Shown here one piece after another: positions 1 through 9,715 of a stretch of DNA of 64,000 nucleotides. The stretch's first letter is position 1. Every line of letters begins with the position of its first letter. The position numbers and the translations under genes are program-made. The DNA is from an uncultured Eubacteriales bacterium (lineage in GTDB: Bacteria; Bacillota; Clostridia; Lachnospirales; Cellulosilyticaceae): the NCBI GenBank assembly GCA_900551325.1, contig URVM01000001.1, positions 248,001 to 312,000 on the forward strand. Direction: 5' to 3'. A model generated the notes under the pieces. The model did not search any database. It had not been told where the DNA came from and saw only the letters and a program-made list of their open reading frames with translations.

Positions 1-1238
1 TCTTTACTCCATACATATTCTGACTTGCCATCTGGATCACAAAAATAAAACATATTAATAACTAAAGGTGTCTTTACACTATTCATCTTAATGTTTTTCA
101 GTGTAATTCCATCTATTATACAGTCTTTTCCACGCCCTCTTCTTGTCTTAATACGTATGCCCCTATCTGTATGGATGAAAAGACAGTCCGATACAAATAT
201 ATCTTTAACCCCACCAGAAATCTCACTACCAAATACAATAGCTCCATGGCCTTTTTCCATCATACAGTTGCGTATTGTAATATTTTCAGAAGGACGTTTA
301 AACTTTTGGCCCATAAAAAGCTTTCCTGACTTAATGGCAATACAGTCATCTCCTACAGATATTTTTGTACCTATTATCTCTACATTTTTACAAGACTCTG
401 GATTGATCCCATCTGTATTAGGTGAATTACTTGGATTTATAATTTCCATATCTATAAACTTAAGATTTTCAGAAAAGTAAGGATGTACTGTCCAAGAAGG
501 TGAATTTTTCACAGTAATCCCTTGTATCTCAATATCTTTACATCCATTTAAAAATATAGTTCTTGGTCGCCACCCTCTTACTTTCTTTTTAATATCTAGC
601 CACCAATCACCATTTTGGGCATTGCCATCCACTATCCCCTTACCAATAATTTTTACATTTTCCACATTTATACCTGTAATCAAGCTTGCCATTGTATCTA
701 AAGGATTACCTTCCCATGTGCCAAGGTAGTATTCTCTTTGTTCGTCTTCTGAAATAGTATAGCCAGGTAGAACAGGATATTTGTTTCTATCTGTTAGGCC
801 TACTAATGCTGCTCCCTCTTCAAAGATGATTGTTATATGACTTCTTAAGAAAAGTGGTGCTGACATATAGGTGCCTTTAGGAATATATACACTTCCTCCA
901 TCTGGACAAGAATAAATGGCAGCTTGAAGAGCCATAGTATCTTCAGTCTTCCCATCTCCTACAGCTCCAAATTTTTTAACATTAAGTCTTACATATTCAG
1001 CCTCTGTTACAATTTGTGTAGTTCCTATTATTTCTTTATTTTCGTTTTCTATCTTAATTGTATAGAGTGTTTCTGGTACTAAATCATATAAGCTTAATAC
1101 ATTTTTCTTCTGATTCTTTAGGACTAGCTCTTTATTTAAATAAACGTTATAGACTTCCTCACTATAGTAGGCCTTTCCATTACAAATCTCTAGTGTTACA
1201 CTTCTACAAGACTTTGTAATTACATTTATTTTTCCCAT
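1..1238 (-). CDS. GH28 polygalacturonase, 3' end outside window
   Basis: This enzyme is expected to hydrolyse alpha-1,4 galacturonosyl bonds and release galacturonate for the adjacent uxa pathway. About 412 residues are visible; the C-terminus lies beyond base 1. Residues 1-85 look like a fibronectin-III-type domain, followed by a right-handed beta-helix that begins near a GAVGDGKT motif. All GH28 active-site signatures are present: NTD (274-276), GDDC with the Asp pair at 297-298, GHG with His331, and RIK at 362-364. No signal peptide is seen, so it probably acts inside the cell on imported oligogalacturonides. The ATG at 1238 follows GAGGTG by 5 nt. The gene sits 33 nt after uxaA and is likely the third gene of the uxaB-uxaA operon. 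Exo or endo mode cannot be told from the sequence. Confidence 0.9.
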   Translation of the reverse strand, partial: MGKINVITKSCRSVTLEICNGKAYYSEEVYNVYLNKELVLKNQKKNVLSLYDLVPETLYTIKIENENKEIIGTTQIVTEAEYVRLNVKKFGAVGDGKTEDTMALQAAIYSCPDGGSVYIPKGTYMSAPLFLRSHITIIFEEGAALVGLTDRNKYPVLPGYTISEDEQREYYLGTWEGNPLDTMASLITGINVENVKIIGKGIVDGNAQNGDWWLDIKKKVRGWRPRTIFLNGCKDIEIQGITVKNSPSWTVHPYFSENLKFIDMEIINPSNSPNTDGINPESCKNVEIIGTKISVGDDCIAIKSGKLFMGQKFKRPSENITIRNCMMEKGHGAIVFGSEISGGVKDIFVSDCLFIHTDRGIRIKTRRGRGKDCIIDGITLKNIKMNSVKTPLVINMFYFCDPDGKSEYVWSK

Positions 1239-1271
1239 TATGCACCTCGAAATATTTTATACTTCCTATAT

Positions 1272-2756
1272 TTATAGAGTAATACCATTTTTGAAAATTG
1301 CAATCTCCCGGTAGTTATTCATTTCAGTACAAGTCAGCTTCTCCCCACTGATTACACTTTCTATATAAGTCATAAAATCACTTGCTACTTCATCTATACT
1401 TCTACCTGTTGCAATTTCTCCTGCATTAAAATCCATCCACTTAGACTTTTTCTTATACAACTCTGTATTAGTTGCTATCTTTACTGTAGGCACTGGCGCT
1501 CCAAAAGGTGTCCCCCTTCCTGTAGTAAAAAGAATGATTTGAGCACCTGCTGCCGTTAGCGCTGTAGTTGATACAAGGTCATTGCCAGGTCCATAAAGTA
1601 AATTAAGCCCTGGTGTTGTCAGTGTTTCCCCGTAGCCAATCACACCTTTTATAACAACTCTTCCCCCCTTTTGTATACAGCCAAGTGACTTATCTTCAAG
1701 GGTTGTAATGCCACCTTCTTTATTGCCTGGAGAAGGATTTTCGTAGATAGGCATGCCACTTGCTTTAAAGTAGGTCTTAAAGCGGTTAATAAGTTCTACT
1801 GTTTCTTCAAACTCTTTTCTTGTTTCACATCTTTCCATAAGCAAGGTTTCTGCTCCAAACATTTCTGGTACTTCAGTTAAAATAGCACTACCTCCATAAG
1901 CTACTACTTCCTCTGTAAAACGTCCCACCATAGGATTCGCCGTAATGCCTGAATACCCATCTGAACCACCACATTTTAGCCCTACTACTAACTTACTCAT
2001 ATCTACTTCTTCTCTTTTAAAGCCTTTAGCATAAATCATAAGTTCTTCTATATATTTCTTAGCTTCTTCTATCTCATCTTCTACCTTTTGGGTTTCTAAA
2101 AACTTAATACGGTCTGTATCGTATTCACCTAAAAGTTCTTTAAAGCCTTGTATGGTATTATTTTCACACCCAAGTCCAAGAACAAGCACACCTGCTGCAT
2201 TAGGGTGCTTTGCTAGTGCTACTAAAATCTTTCCTGTATTTTCATGGTCTTCTCCTAGTTGAGAACAACCATAAGGATGGGTATAGGCATATACCCCATC
2301 TACCCCCTCTGGTCTAAGCCTATGCATTTCTTCTTCAAGTTTTTTAGCAATACCATTTACACAACCTACAGTTGGTATAATCCATATTTCATTTCGTATA
2401 CCTACACGCCCGTCTGGTCTTATAAAGCCCTTAAAATTTTTTTTAGGCAATTTCTTTTCATTTGGTATATTAGGTTTATATGTATAAGTTAATAAATCAC
2501 CAAGTCCTGTTGTCATATTATGTGTATGAATCCACTCACCTTGCTTTATAGCCTTTGTTGTAATCCCTATAGACTCACCATATTTAATAACATTTACTCC
2601 AACTTCAAAGTCTATAAGAGCTATCTTATGACCTTTTTTAATAGGTTCTTTAATCTCTATAATATCATCTTCAACTTGAACCTTATCACCTACTATAAGG
2701 TCTTCTAAAGCCACTGCTACCTTATCTTCTGTATGTATTTTCAGTACTCTTTTCAT
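1272..2756 (-). CDS. uxaA: Altronate dehydratase
   Basis: Catalyses D-altronate to 2-keto-3-deoxygluconate plus water, the third step of galacturonate breakdown. The 494 residues match the usual full-length form: an N-terminal SAF-like domain (about 1-90, with HTHNM) followed by the UxaA/GarD body, with Cys-containing motifs such as TVGCVNGIAKK, YGCSQLGEDHENT and LKCGGSDGYSG. The start codon lies 3 nt after the uxaB stop. Its ribosome site (GGAGG) lies inside the end of uxaB, so the two are probably translationally coupled. Confidence 0.95.
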   Translation of the reverse strand: MKRVLKIHTEDKVAVALEDLIVGDKVQVEDDIIEIKEPIKKGHKIALIDFEVGVNVIKYGESIGITTKAIKQGEWIHTHNMTTGLGDLLTYTYKPNIPNEKKLPKKNFKGFIRPDGRVGIRNEIWIIPTVGCVNGIAKKLEEEMHRLRPEGVDGVYAYTHPYGCSQLGEDHENTGKILVALAKHPNAAGVLVLGLGCENNTIQGFKELLGEYDTDRIKFLETQKVEDEIEEAKKYIEELMIYAKGFKREEVDMSKLVVGLKCGGSDGYSGITANPMVGRFTEEVVAYGGSAILTEVPEMFGAETLLMERCETRKEFEETVELINRFKTYFKASGMPIYENPSPGNKEGGITTLEDKSLGCIQKGGRVVIKGVIGYGETLTTPGLNLLYGPGNDLVSTTALTAAGAQIILFTTGRGTPFGAPVPTVKIATNTELYKKKSKWMDFNAGEIATGRSIDEVASDFMTYIESVISGEKLTCTEMNNYREIAIFKNGITL

Positions 2757-2759
2757 TAT

Positions 2760-4199
2760 TTAGGCCTCCAAAATAGATGTTAAGGCTTCTAACATGCCCC
2801 TTGACTCAATACTTTCTAAATACTCACAAACTAAGGTCTCAAACCCTAGAATACTACTAAGGTCTTCATCCCACAGTTTTTCATCTTTTAGTATAGCTTT
2901 TACAAATTCTTTTGTTGGTAGTTTCCTTACTTCTTTATAGCAATCTAGAACATACTGGTCATCTTGAAGATTATATTTACCTTCTACTGGATGACGATAA
3001 AACTCAAGATAGGCTGCAAAAGAAAATACAAGCCCTTTTGGAAGTTCTTCATATTGATTTAAATAATTTTTAATAGATGGCAGTACACGTACCTTCCATT
3101 TAGATGTTGTATTGAGTGCAATACTTAAAATTTCATGACGAATAAAAGGATTTTCAAAACGCTCCATCACATCATTAGCAAACTGATTAAGCTCTTCTTC
3201 CCCTAATAAATGTGTAAGACTAGGAATAATTTCACTGTATATACACTTTTCCATATATTTTCTTATAACTGGATGTTTAACACTTTCTTCTACTGTTTCA
3301 TTCCCTACAAGATAAGATGGACAAATCATAGAAGTATGTGCACCATTTAAAATACGTACTTTACGCTCTCTATAAGGTTTAATATTATCTGAAAAGATGA
3401 TTTGGAAACCTAACCTATCTATAGGGAATAATTTCTTAACAAAACTAGGTCCTTCTATTGCCCAAAATGTAAAAGGTTCTGATACAGTTATCAGACTATC
3501 TTCATAGCCTAATCTTTCCATGAGATCTTCTTTTTCCCCTTTTGGGTAGCCTGGCACAATTTTATCTACAAGGGTGTTACAAAAAGTATTGCTTTCACAA
3601 ATCCAGCTTATAAATCCGTCATCCAGTCTCCATCTTCTTGCGTATTTTAATATACATTCCTTTAACTTATCTCCGTTATGGTCTATAAGCTCACAAGGGA
3701 TAAAAATAAAACCTTTGTCTTTTTTCCCTTTAAAATGTTGATAGCGCTTATAAAGGAGCTGGGTTACTTTAGCTGGAAAAGTAAGTGCAGGCATATCTTT
3801 AAAATCAGCCTCCTCTTCATAAATAATTCCCGCTTCTGTTGTATTAGAAACTACAAATTGAAGTGTATCCTGACAAGCCAAGTCCATATAAGCATCAAAG
3901 TCTATATAAGGGTCTATAATATCTTGAACACAAGTAATAACCTTTGTTTTATCCACTTTCTTACCTTTTTCTATTCCTCTTACAAGGGTTGTATAAAGAC
4001 AGTCTTGCCTTTTAAAGCTCTCTATGCTTCCCCATCCAATAGGCTTAACCATAACTACATTTCCATTCCACACACCTTGTTCATTAGCCTCATCAATAAT
4101 GGCATCTACAAAACTTCTTAGGAAATTCCCTTCTCCAAATTGAATTACCTTTAATGGTCTTTTTTCCTTACGTTGAATATTTGTATTTAATTCCATCAT
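2760..4199 (-). CDS. uxaB: Tagaturonate reductase (altronate oxidoreductase)
   Basis: NAD-dependent reduction of D-tagaturonate to D-altronate, second step of the galacturonate pathway. The protein has 479 residues and the mannitol-dehydrogenase/UxaB layout: a Rossmann start VIQFGEGNFLRSF near residue 18 and the family segment KVRILNGAHTS in the C-terminal half. Two adjacent ATGs (4199, 4196) are both within reach of GGGGAG. It is first in the uxaB-uxaA-GH28 operon, directly downstream of a promoter and palindromic operator. Confidence 0.93.
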   Translation of the reverse strand: MMELNTNIQRKEKRPLKVIQFGEGNFLRSFVDAIIDEANEQGVWNGNVVMVKPIGWGSIESFKRQDCLYTTLVRGIEKGKKVDKTKVITCVQDIIDPYIDFDAYMDLACQDTLQFVVSNTTEAGIIYEEEADFKDMPALTFPAKVTQLLYKRYQHFKGKKDKGFIFIPCELIDHNGDKLKECILKYARRWRLDDGFISWICESNTFCNTLVDKIVPGYPKGEKEDLMERLGYEDSLITVSEPFTFWAIEGPSFVKKLFPIDRLGFQIIFSDNIKPYRERKVRILNGAHTSMICPSYLVGNETVEESVKHPVIRKYMEKCIYSEIIPSLTHLLGEEELNQFANDVMERFENPFIRHEILSIALNTTSKWKVRVLPSIKNYLNQYEELPKGLVFSFAAYLEFYRHPVEGKYNLQDDQYVLDCYKEVRKLPTKEFVKAILKDEKLWDEDLSSILGFETLVCEYLESIESRGMLEALTSILEA

Positions 4200-4213
4200 C
4201 TATTCTCCCCTTT

Positions 4214-4229
4214 ATGTAAGTGCTTACAT
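4214..4229. promoter_or_regulatory. LacI-type operator, uxaB side
   Basis: The core palindrome TGTAAGTGCTTACA has two perfect 6-bp arms. It lies between the uxaB promoter and the uxaB start, where a bound repressor would block transcription. The same arms recur at 4324-4337. Confidence 0.75.
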
Positions 4230-4240
4230 TTTTATATAAT

Positions 4241-4272
4241 ATTATATTATTGTTTTTATTATTCTTTGTCAA
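4241..4272 (-). promoter_or_regulatory. Predicted sigma-A promoter of the uxaB operon
   Basis: On the minus strand TTGACA (4272-4267) is followed after 17 nt by TAATAT (4249-4244); a TATAAT overlaps it at 4246-4241. The operator at 4214-4229 lies just downstream, around or after the expected transcription start. Confidence 0.6.
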
Positions 4273-4288
4273 ATTTATTTGATTATTA

Positions 4289-4317
4289 TTGTATTTTTAT
4301 TTTATTTAAAATATAAT
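4289..4317 (+). promoter_or_regulatory. Predicted sigma-A promoter of the LacI regulator-uxaC unit
   Basis: TTGTAT (4289-4294), a 17-nt spacer and a perfect TATAAT (4312-4317). The second operator starts 7 nt downstream, suggesting autoregulation. Confidence 0.65.
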
Positions 4318-4323
4318 ACTCAT

Positions 4324-4337
4324 TGTAAGCACTTACA
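4324..4337. promoter_or_regulatory. LacI-type operator, regulator side
   Basis: TGTAAGCACTTACA has the same 6-bp arms as the uxaB-side operator and sits at the expected start of transcription of the regulator gene. The two sites are 110 bp apart centre to centre, so a looped complex could control both directions. Confidence 0.75.
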
Positions 4338-4373
4338 TAATTTATTCAAATTAAGATAATGGATGTGTTGTAG

Positions 4374-5363
4374 ATGAATATATATGATATTGCAAATAAA
4401 GCTAATGTCTCTATTGCTACCGTCTCTAGAGTACTCAATGGAAAAGGAAATGTAAGTAACAAAACAAAAGAAAAAGTCCTTGCTGTTATGGAAGAATTAG
4501 GTTATACGCCTAATATTTTTGCTAGAAGTCTAGGCCTTAATACAATGAAAATGGTTGGTGTCATGTGCTCTAGTGTAGATGATATTTATGCCTCTAAAGC
4601 TGTCTCTATTATTGAAAATGAACTACGTCAACATGGCTATGATGTGATTTTATACTGTACAGGTAACGACCTTGATGATAAGAAGAAATACCTTTCCCTT
4701 CTTCTTAGTAAAAAAGTAGATGCCATTATTTTTATTGGTTCTACCTTTAAAGAACATATGGATAATTCTCATCTTGAAAAAGCAGCCGAGACCATCCCTC
4801 TATTTTTCATTAATAGCCTTATAGATTTTCCAAATACTTATTGTTTTGTATGTGATGATGAGGCTGCTCTTATAACAAGTGTAGATGCTCTTGTTGCTAA
4901 AGGTCATAAGGAGATGATCTACCTTTACGAAAGTGAAACCTCTAGTGGCCTTGCTAAGTTACAAGGCTTTAAAAAAGGTCACCACAAACACCAATTGCCT
5001 TTAAATACCAATCATCTGATAAAATGCGAAGGCACTTTAGAAGATAGTTACCAAGCGGTTTCTAAACTTCTTAAGGAAGGTTCTTCTTTTACAGCTATAC
5101 TTACCTCTGATGATTTAATTGCTGTAGGTGCCTTAAATGCTATCCGTGACCATGGTCTTCATATTCCAGAAGATATTGCAATTATAGGTTTTAATAACTC
5201 TCTCTTTTCTCAGTGCACTTACCCAAAACTAACTACTGTAGATAGTAAAGTAGAACTACTTTGTAGCTTCGCCGTTACCTCTTTGATTAAACTTCTTGAT
5301 GGGCATAAGGTTTCAAATAAATTAGTTGTTTCACCTGATCTTGTTATAAGACAAACTTTATAA
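4374..5363 (+). CDS. LacI/GalR-family transcriptional regulator of the uxa locus
   Basis: A 329-residue LacI-family protein. The N-terminal helix-turn-helix reads IYDIANKANVSIATVSRVLNG (residues 3-23), followed by the hinge helix and a periplasmic-binding-protein-like sensor domain (about 60-329). Its position between divergent uxa genes and the two palindromes argues that it represses both units and responds to a galacturonate-derived ligand; the effector is inference. The start has only a weak ribosome site. The stop is 15 nt before the preferred start of uxaC, so the two are likely cotranscribed. Confidence 0.92.
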   Translation: MNIYDIANKANVSIATVSRVLNGKGNVSNKTKEKVLAVMEELGYTPNIFARSLGLNTMKMVGVMCSSVDDIYASKAVSIIENELRQHGYDVILYCTGNDLDDKKKYLSLLLSKKVDAIIFIGSTFKEHMDNSHLEKAAETIPLFFINSLIDFPNTYCFVCDDEAALITSVDALVAKGHKEMIYLYESETSSGLAKLQGFKKGHHKHQLPLNTNHLIKCEGTLEDSYQAVSKLLKEGSSFTAILTSDDLIAVGALNAIRDHGLHIPEDIAIIGFNNSLFSQCTYPKLTTVDSKVELLCSFAVTSLIKLLDGHKVSNKLVVSPDLVIRQTL

Positions 5364-5378
5364 AAGGAGATGTTTATA

Positions 5379-6779
5379 ATGAAAAAATTTTTAAATGAAA
5401 ACTTTTTGCTCTCTAATGACACAGCCTGTACACTTTACCATCAATTTGCTAAAGACCTACCTATCATTGACTACCACTGTCACATTAACCCTAAAGAAAT
5501 TGCGGAAAATAAAAAATATACCACTATTACAGAACTTTGGCTTGGTGGTGACCATTACAAATGGCGCCAAATTCGTGGGAATGGTATAGCTGAAAAATAT
5601 ATTACTGGAGATAGTACAGACTTAGAAAAATTCATTTCTTGGGCAAAAACCCTTCCAAAACTTATAGGCAATCCCCTTTACCACTGGTCTTATCTAGAAC
5701 TAAAAAACTACTTTAACTATACAGAAGTTTTAAATGAACATACCGCCCCAAAGGTTTATGAACTTTGTAATGAAAAGCTACAAGATGATTCCATGAGTGT
5801 ACGTTCTATTATTAAGAACTCTCATGTAGAAATACTATGTACAACAGATGATCCTATTGATTCTTTAGACTATCACAAGCAAATTGCAAATGATCCTACC
5901 TTTGATGTAAAGGTATTACCAGCCTTTAGACCTGATAAAGCTCTTAATATTGAAAAACCAGAGTTTCTAAATTATATAGAAAAACTTTCAAATGTTACTC
6001 AACTACCTATTACTTCTTTTGATACACTTTGTCATGCACTTAGTAATCGCCTTGATTATTTTGATGCAATGGGTTGTAAAATTTCTGACCATGCACTTAC
6101 ATACTGTTTCTGTGAAATAGCTTCAAAGGAAACTATAGAATCTATATTTAATAGTAAATTACAAGGTGGTACTCTAACAGAGCTTGAATCCCTTCAATTT
6201 AAAACTGCTCTTCTAGGCTTCTTAGGATCTCAGTACCATCAAAGAGGCTGGACTATGCAAATCCACTTTGGATGCCTTCGTGATAATAATACCCTTATGC
6301 ATAAACACTTAGGTCCTGATACAGGCTTTGATGCCATTTATTCAGATTCTAAAGTAAGTGAGCTTTCTAAATTATTAGATATGCTTGCTTCTTCTAATAG
6401 TCTTCCAAAAACTATACTCTACTCACTAAATCCTTACGACAATGAGGCTATTGCTACTATTATGGGATGTTTCCAAGGAGAAGGTACACCAGGCAAAATT
6501 CAGCTAGGGAGTGCTTGGTGGTTCAATGACACAAAGCTAGGTATGACTAAGCAACTTACCGATCTTGCAAACCTTGGTATTCTATCTAACTTTATTGGGA
6601 TGTTAACGGACTCTCGTAGTTTCCTTTCCTATGCACGTCATGAATATTTTAGACGCATTCTATGCGACCTTATTGGAACATGGGTAGAAAATGGTGAGAT
6701 TCATAAGGATTTAGAAACACTAGGTTCTATTGTTCAAGATATTTGTTACTATAATGCTAAACGTTACTTTAACTTCTAG
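5379..6779 (+). CDS. uxaC: Uronate (glucuronate/galacturonate) isomerase
   Basis: Isomerises D-galacturonate to D-tagaturonate and D-glucuronate to D-fructuronate, the entry step of the pathway. Starting at 5379 gives 466 residues, the usual length, and places AAAGGAG 9 nt upstream. An in-frame ATG at 5370 sits on top of that ribosome site and is less likely. The amidohydrolase-type motif DYHCHINPKEIAENK (metal-binding His pair) is near residue 30, and the family motifs WTMQIHFGC and LTDSRSFLSYARHEYFRR are present. Confidence 0.95.
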   Translation: MKKFLNENFLLSNDTACTLYHQFAKDLPIIDYHCHINPKEIAENKKYTTITELWLGGDHYKWRQIRGNGIAEKYITGDSTDLEKFISWAKTLPKLIGNPLYHWSYLELKNYFNYTEVLNEHTAPKVYELCNEKLQDDSMSVRSIIKNSHVEILCTTDDPIDSLDYHKQIANDPTFDVKVLPAFRPDKALNIEKPEFLNYIEKLSNVTQLPITSFDTLCHALSNRLDYFDAMGCKISDHALTYCFCEIASKETIESIFNSKLQGGTLTELESLQFKTALLGFLGSQYHQRGWTMQIHFGCLRDNNTLMHKHLGPDTGFDAIYSDSKVSELSKLLDMLASSNSLPKTILYSLNPYDNEAIATIMGCFQGEGTPGKIQLGSAWWFNDTKLGMTKQLTDLANLGILSNFIGMLTDSRSFLSYARHEYFRRILCDLIGTWVENGEIHKDLETLGSIVQDICYYNAKRYFNF

Positions 6780-6839
6780 CTTATAATAAATACATAAGAG
6801 ATTATTACATAATGAATGATTACCAGGCTAAATAAACAA

Positions 6840-6880
6840 ATGAGCTATAAAACTAACTTTTGATTAGTTTTATAGCTCAT
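6840..6880. terminator. Bidirectional terminator between uxaC and the next minus-strand gene
   Basis: A perfect 15-bp stem (6842-6856 with 6864-6878, extended by A-T pairs) around a 7-nt loop, with T-rich flanks on both strands. It can end uxaC transcripts on the plus strand and those of the 6953-7525 gene on the minus strand. Confidence 0.8.
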
Positions 6881-6952
6881 TTTCATAGATACAACTTACT
6901 TATACATTTTTATAGGTTATTTATGCATTTCACAATAGCCTCTTCTTTAATC

Positions 6953-7525
6953 TTACCCAATAACTTCTAAAACATAGTCTTTAAACATTTTAAAGCTACC
7001 TTTTTCAGTATGAGTTCCTTTATGAATTTCTTGTGTTACAAAATTATAAGTTACATTACCATAGTTAAAGATTGCATTATAAAGGCTAAAAGTATCATCC
7101 TTTATAGAATATACAATACCTTGTTCACTAGCCCTTGCACAAACTTTCACAAAACTTTCACTATCATCTAATTGTTTCTTTCCTACTTTTTCTAAAAGGA
7201 AAAGTAATAGACGATAGTCTCCACTTAAAGGTTGCATCTCGCCACCTTCTGTACAAAATAACTTTCCAGTATTATGGAAATACTTTATTGTCTTATATTC
7301 AATAGCATGGTAGGCTTCAAAAATTTCTACGCCATCTACTTTAAACTGGCTGGCTTCATCTCTTATTGCTTCCCAATTCCCCGCAACTATAGATTTGTTA
7401 TTTTGAATAGTTTTCTCGAATGATTTATAAGCATCTTCTATCTTGTCAACAGTAGTCACAACTTTGTCATTTACAGCTATTTGATAATTTGAACCATCAT
7501 AAATTAAGGCGATTTTATTATTCAT
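6953..7525 (-). CDS. Hypothetical protein, 190 residues
   Basis: I do not recognise the family. The protein is soluble and acidic, with no signal peptide or membrane segment. It begins MNNKIALIYDGSNYQIAVNDK, contains an aromatic-rich middle (EAYHAIEYKTIKYFHNTGKLF) and ends in a Phe/Lys-rich stretch. Codon use looks like that of its neighbours. It is separated from the diguanylate cyclase gene by 36 nt on the same strand and could share its transcript; no functional link is evident. Confidence 0.75.
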   Translation of the reverse strand: MNNKIALIYDGSNYQIAVNDKVVTTVDKIEDAYKSFEKTIQNNKSIVAGNWEAIRDEASQFKVDGVEIFEAYHAIEYKTIKYFHNTGKLFCTEGGEMQPLSGDYRLLLFLLEKVGKKQLDDSESFVKVCARASEQGIVYSIKDDTFSLYNAIFNYGNVTYNFVTQEIHKGTHTEKGSFKMFKDYVLEVIG

Positions 7526-7561
7526 AGATACTCCTTACACGTTTTTAATTAATAATAATTA

Positions 7562-9715
7562 TTATAACACATCTTTTATTTTAAATCCATTTCTTCCATT
7601 ACGTTTTACTTCATAAAGCATTTCATCAGCACTCATATACAATGTATTAAAGTCTTTATCCTCTCTAGTAATGACTGCCCCTATACTTAAAGATATTTCT
7701 TGAGTATCTCCATTATATTCAACTTCTCTATGCATTAATGTACAAAGCTCTTCTAACTTTTCTTGTATCTTAGTAATATCTTGTTTTTCAATATCTGTCA
7801 TAAAAATAATAAATTCATCCCCCCCTAGGCGAGAAACTATATCCTTATGAGCAAAAAACTGATGTAATACTGAGCTAAATTCTATCAATAGATTATCTCC
7901 TACTTTATGACCAAATTTATCATTAACTTGTTTAAAATGGTCTATATCAATAATAGCTAAGACAGCGTATGAATATGAAGGTTTTGTTTCTAGATATTCC
8001 TTTACCAATCTTTCACAAGCTTCACGATTATAGATACCTGTTAGTGGATCTAATTGAGTTTTTTCAAAAAGTATTCGCTTTGCTTCCTTCATTCTATTAA
8101 ACTTCCTTTTAATCATTACAGTAATAATTGTTCCTATAACTGCTATGCCAATTACTGTGCTGAATATCACTACTTCTATATTTGCTTGAATAAAAGTTTT
8201 AAATCTTAAATCCTTCTGTAATCCCATAATTTTTTCATTAATTATATTTATTGCTTCAGATTGTTTTAAAGAATATAAAGATTTATTTAGTATTGACAAA
8301 AAGTTCTTATCTACATTTTTAGATACTCCTATTGCTAAATCTATTGGTACCTGACTTTTATTAACAATTATATTTTCATAGAAACCTATACTTGTATAGT
8401 AATTTACAGCATAAGGATTAGTATAAGTTACATCCGCCTGTCCCTTATTCACCATCTTTATACTTTCTTCTACAGAACTGGCATGTATTGTTTCATAGTC
8501 TTTCCATTGTTCTACTTCCTGCTGTACACCTGATAAGGCCTTAATTTTTTTCCTTTCTCCTTCATTTAAATGCTGTATATAATCTTTATTTACAATTTCA
8601 TCTAATTCCACTCTTAAAACATTCCGTGTTAAATGAAAATTATATTTATCTGCATTTTGAAAACTATCCATAGCTCCTAACATTAGGTCTACTTCTTGAT
8701 CTCTTAGTAATTGATAACCTTCTTCACAACTAGAAATAGGTATAAATTGAAGGTTTATATTTATTTTTTCTGCTAATTTTTTTATATATTCAACCAAAAC
8801 TCCATCAGGACCTTGTCTTTTCTTATCATAATATTGAAAGGGTATACTATCAGTAAGATAAGCAACTTTTATTATTTCCCCTTTTTTAATATATGCCTCT
8901 TCTTCTTTTGACAAAATCAAATATTCCATTTCATTACTATTGAAATGTCTTTCATAAAGACTCTTTTCAAATAGTTTATCTTTTTCTTTAATATTAATAA
9001 GCGCTCTATTAAGCTCTTTAATAATTTCTGTATTTCCTTTTGTTGTAGCAAAATAATAAGGTGTTGCTCCAAATTTAGCAATAATATTTCCATATGTATC
9101 ATTTAGTGTTAAATCTCCACCGATAATTGCATCTACTTCTCCATTATTTAACTTCTCTGCTAATCCCTTCTCACCTTCTAATGGGTCAAAAGGTATAAGA
9201 TCTACATTTTTAATACCATTGCTATCACAAAACTCTAGAAAACTATCCAAGGTTCTTTTGGCCGTTTTTATATAACCCACTTTTATTCCATCTAATACTA
9301 TATATTTTGATAGCTCATAAGCTTTATTATCATGTGCTATAACTAAATTATTATATGTATACCCCATATCATATGTAGCAAAGTCAAAATTTTTTATAGT
9401 ATGCTCATTTAAAATCATTGAGCCCATTAGATCAATATCTCCGTTTTGCAATGCTTCCAATGCCGTTCCAATATCCATTTCAATAAATTCATATTCCCAA
9501 CCAGTATAAATGCTGATTTCTCTTAAATAATCATATAAATAACCAGTATATGTATCATCATTTTTCTCTATAAATCCTTTAATATTTGTATAACCTACTC
9601 GAATAGGTTCGTGTTCTTTGGCATCTACAGATTTTATACTAATTACAATACATATAAAGCTTATTAAAAATATTAAAATATTTTTATTACACTTTTTCAA
9701 TTTATTTAACCTCAC
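7562..9715 (-). CDS. Tandem substrate-binding-domain sensor diguanylate cyclase
   Basis: A 717-residue membrane protein likely to make cyclic di-GMP in response to an extracellular ligand. A signal-anchor helix at 10-32 precedes two type-3 solute-binding-like domains (about 36-260 and 280-495), a membrane helix at 513-535 and a C-terminal GGDEF domain. The catalytic motif is intact: RLGGDEF with GGDEF at 631-635, preceded by DPLTGIYNR and DIDHFKQVND. No EAL or HD-GYP partner is in the window. The tandem binding domains resemble amino-acid sensors, but the ligand is unknown. The promoter would lie in the AT-rich stretch above 9716. Confidence 0.88.
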   Translation of the reverse strand: MRLNKLKKCNKNILIFLISFICIVISIKSVDAKEHEPIRVGYTNIKGFIEKNDDTYTGYLYDYLREISIYTGWEYEFIEMDIGTALEALQNGDIDLMGSMILNEHTIKNFDFATYDMGYTYNNLVIAHDNKAYELSKYIVLDGIKVGYIKTAKRTLDSFLEFCDSNGIKNVDLIPFDPLEGEKGLAEKLNNGEVDAIIGGDLTLNDTYGNIIAKFGATPYYFATTKGNTEIIKELNRALINIKEKDKLFEKSLYERHFNSNEMEYLILSKEEEAYIKKGEIIKVAYLTDSIPFQYYDKKRQGPDGVLVEYIKKLAEKININLQFIPISSCEEGYQLLRDQEVDLMLGAMDSFQNADKYNFHLTRNVLRVELDEIVNKDYIQHLNEGERKKIKALSGVQQEVEQWKDYETIHASSVEESIKMVNKGQADVTYTNPYAVNYYTSIGFYENIIVNKSQVPIDLAIGVSKNVDKNFLSILNKSLYSLKQSEAINIINEKIMGLQKDLRFKTFIQANIEVVIFSTVIGIAVIGTIITVMIKRKFNRMKEAKRILFEKTQLDPLTGIYNREACERLVKEYLETKPSYSYAVLAIIDIDHFKQVNDKFGHKVGDNLLIEFSSVLHQFFAHKDIVSRLGGDEFIIFMTDIEKQDITKIQEKLEELCTLMHREVEYNGDTQEISLSIGAVITREDKDFNTLYMSADEMLYEVKRNGRNGFKIKDVL

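Noticed and set aside
4214..4337. CcpA cre sites
   Set aside because: The palindromes resemble cre, but the central CG of the cre consensus is absent and the LacI-type regulator is encoded next to them.
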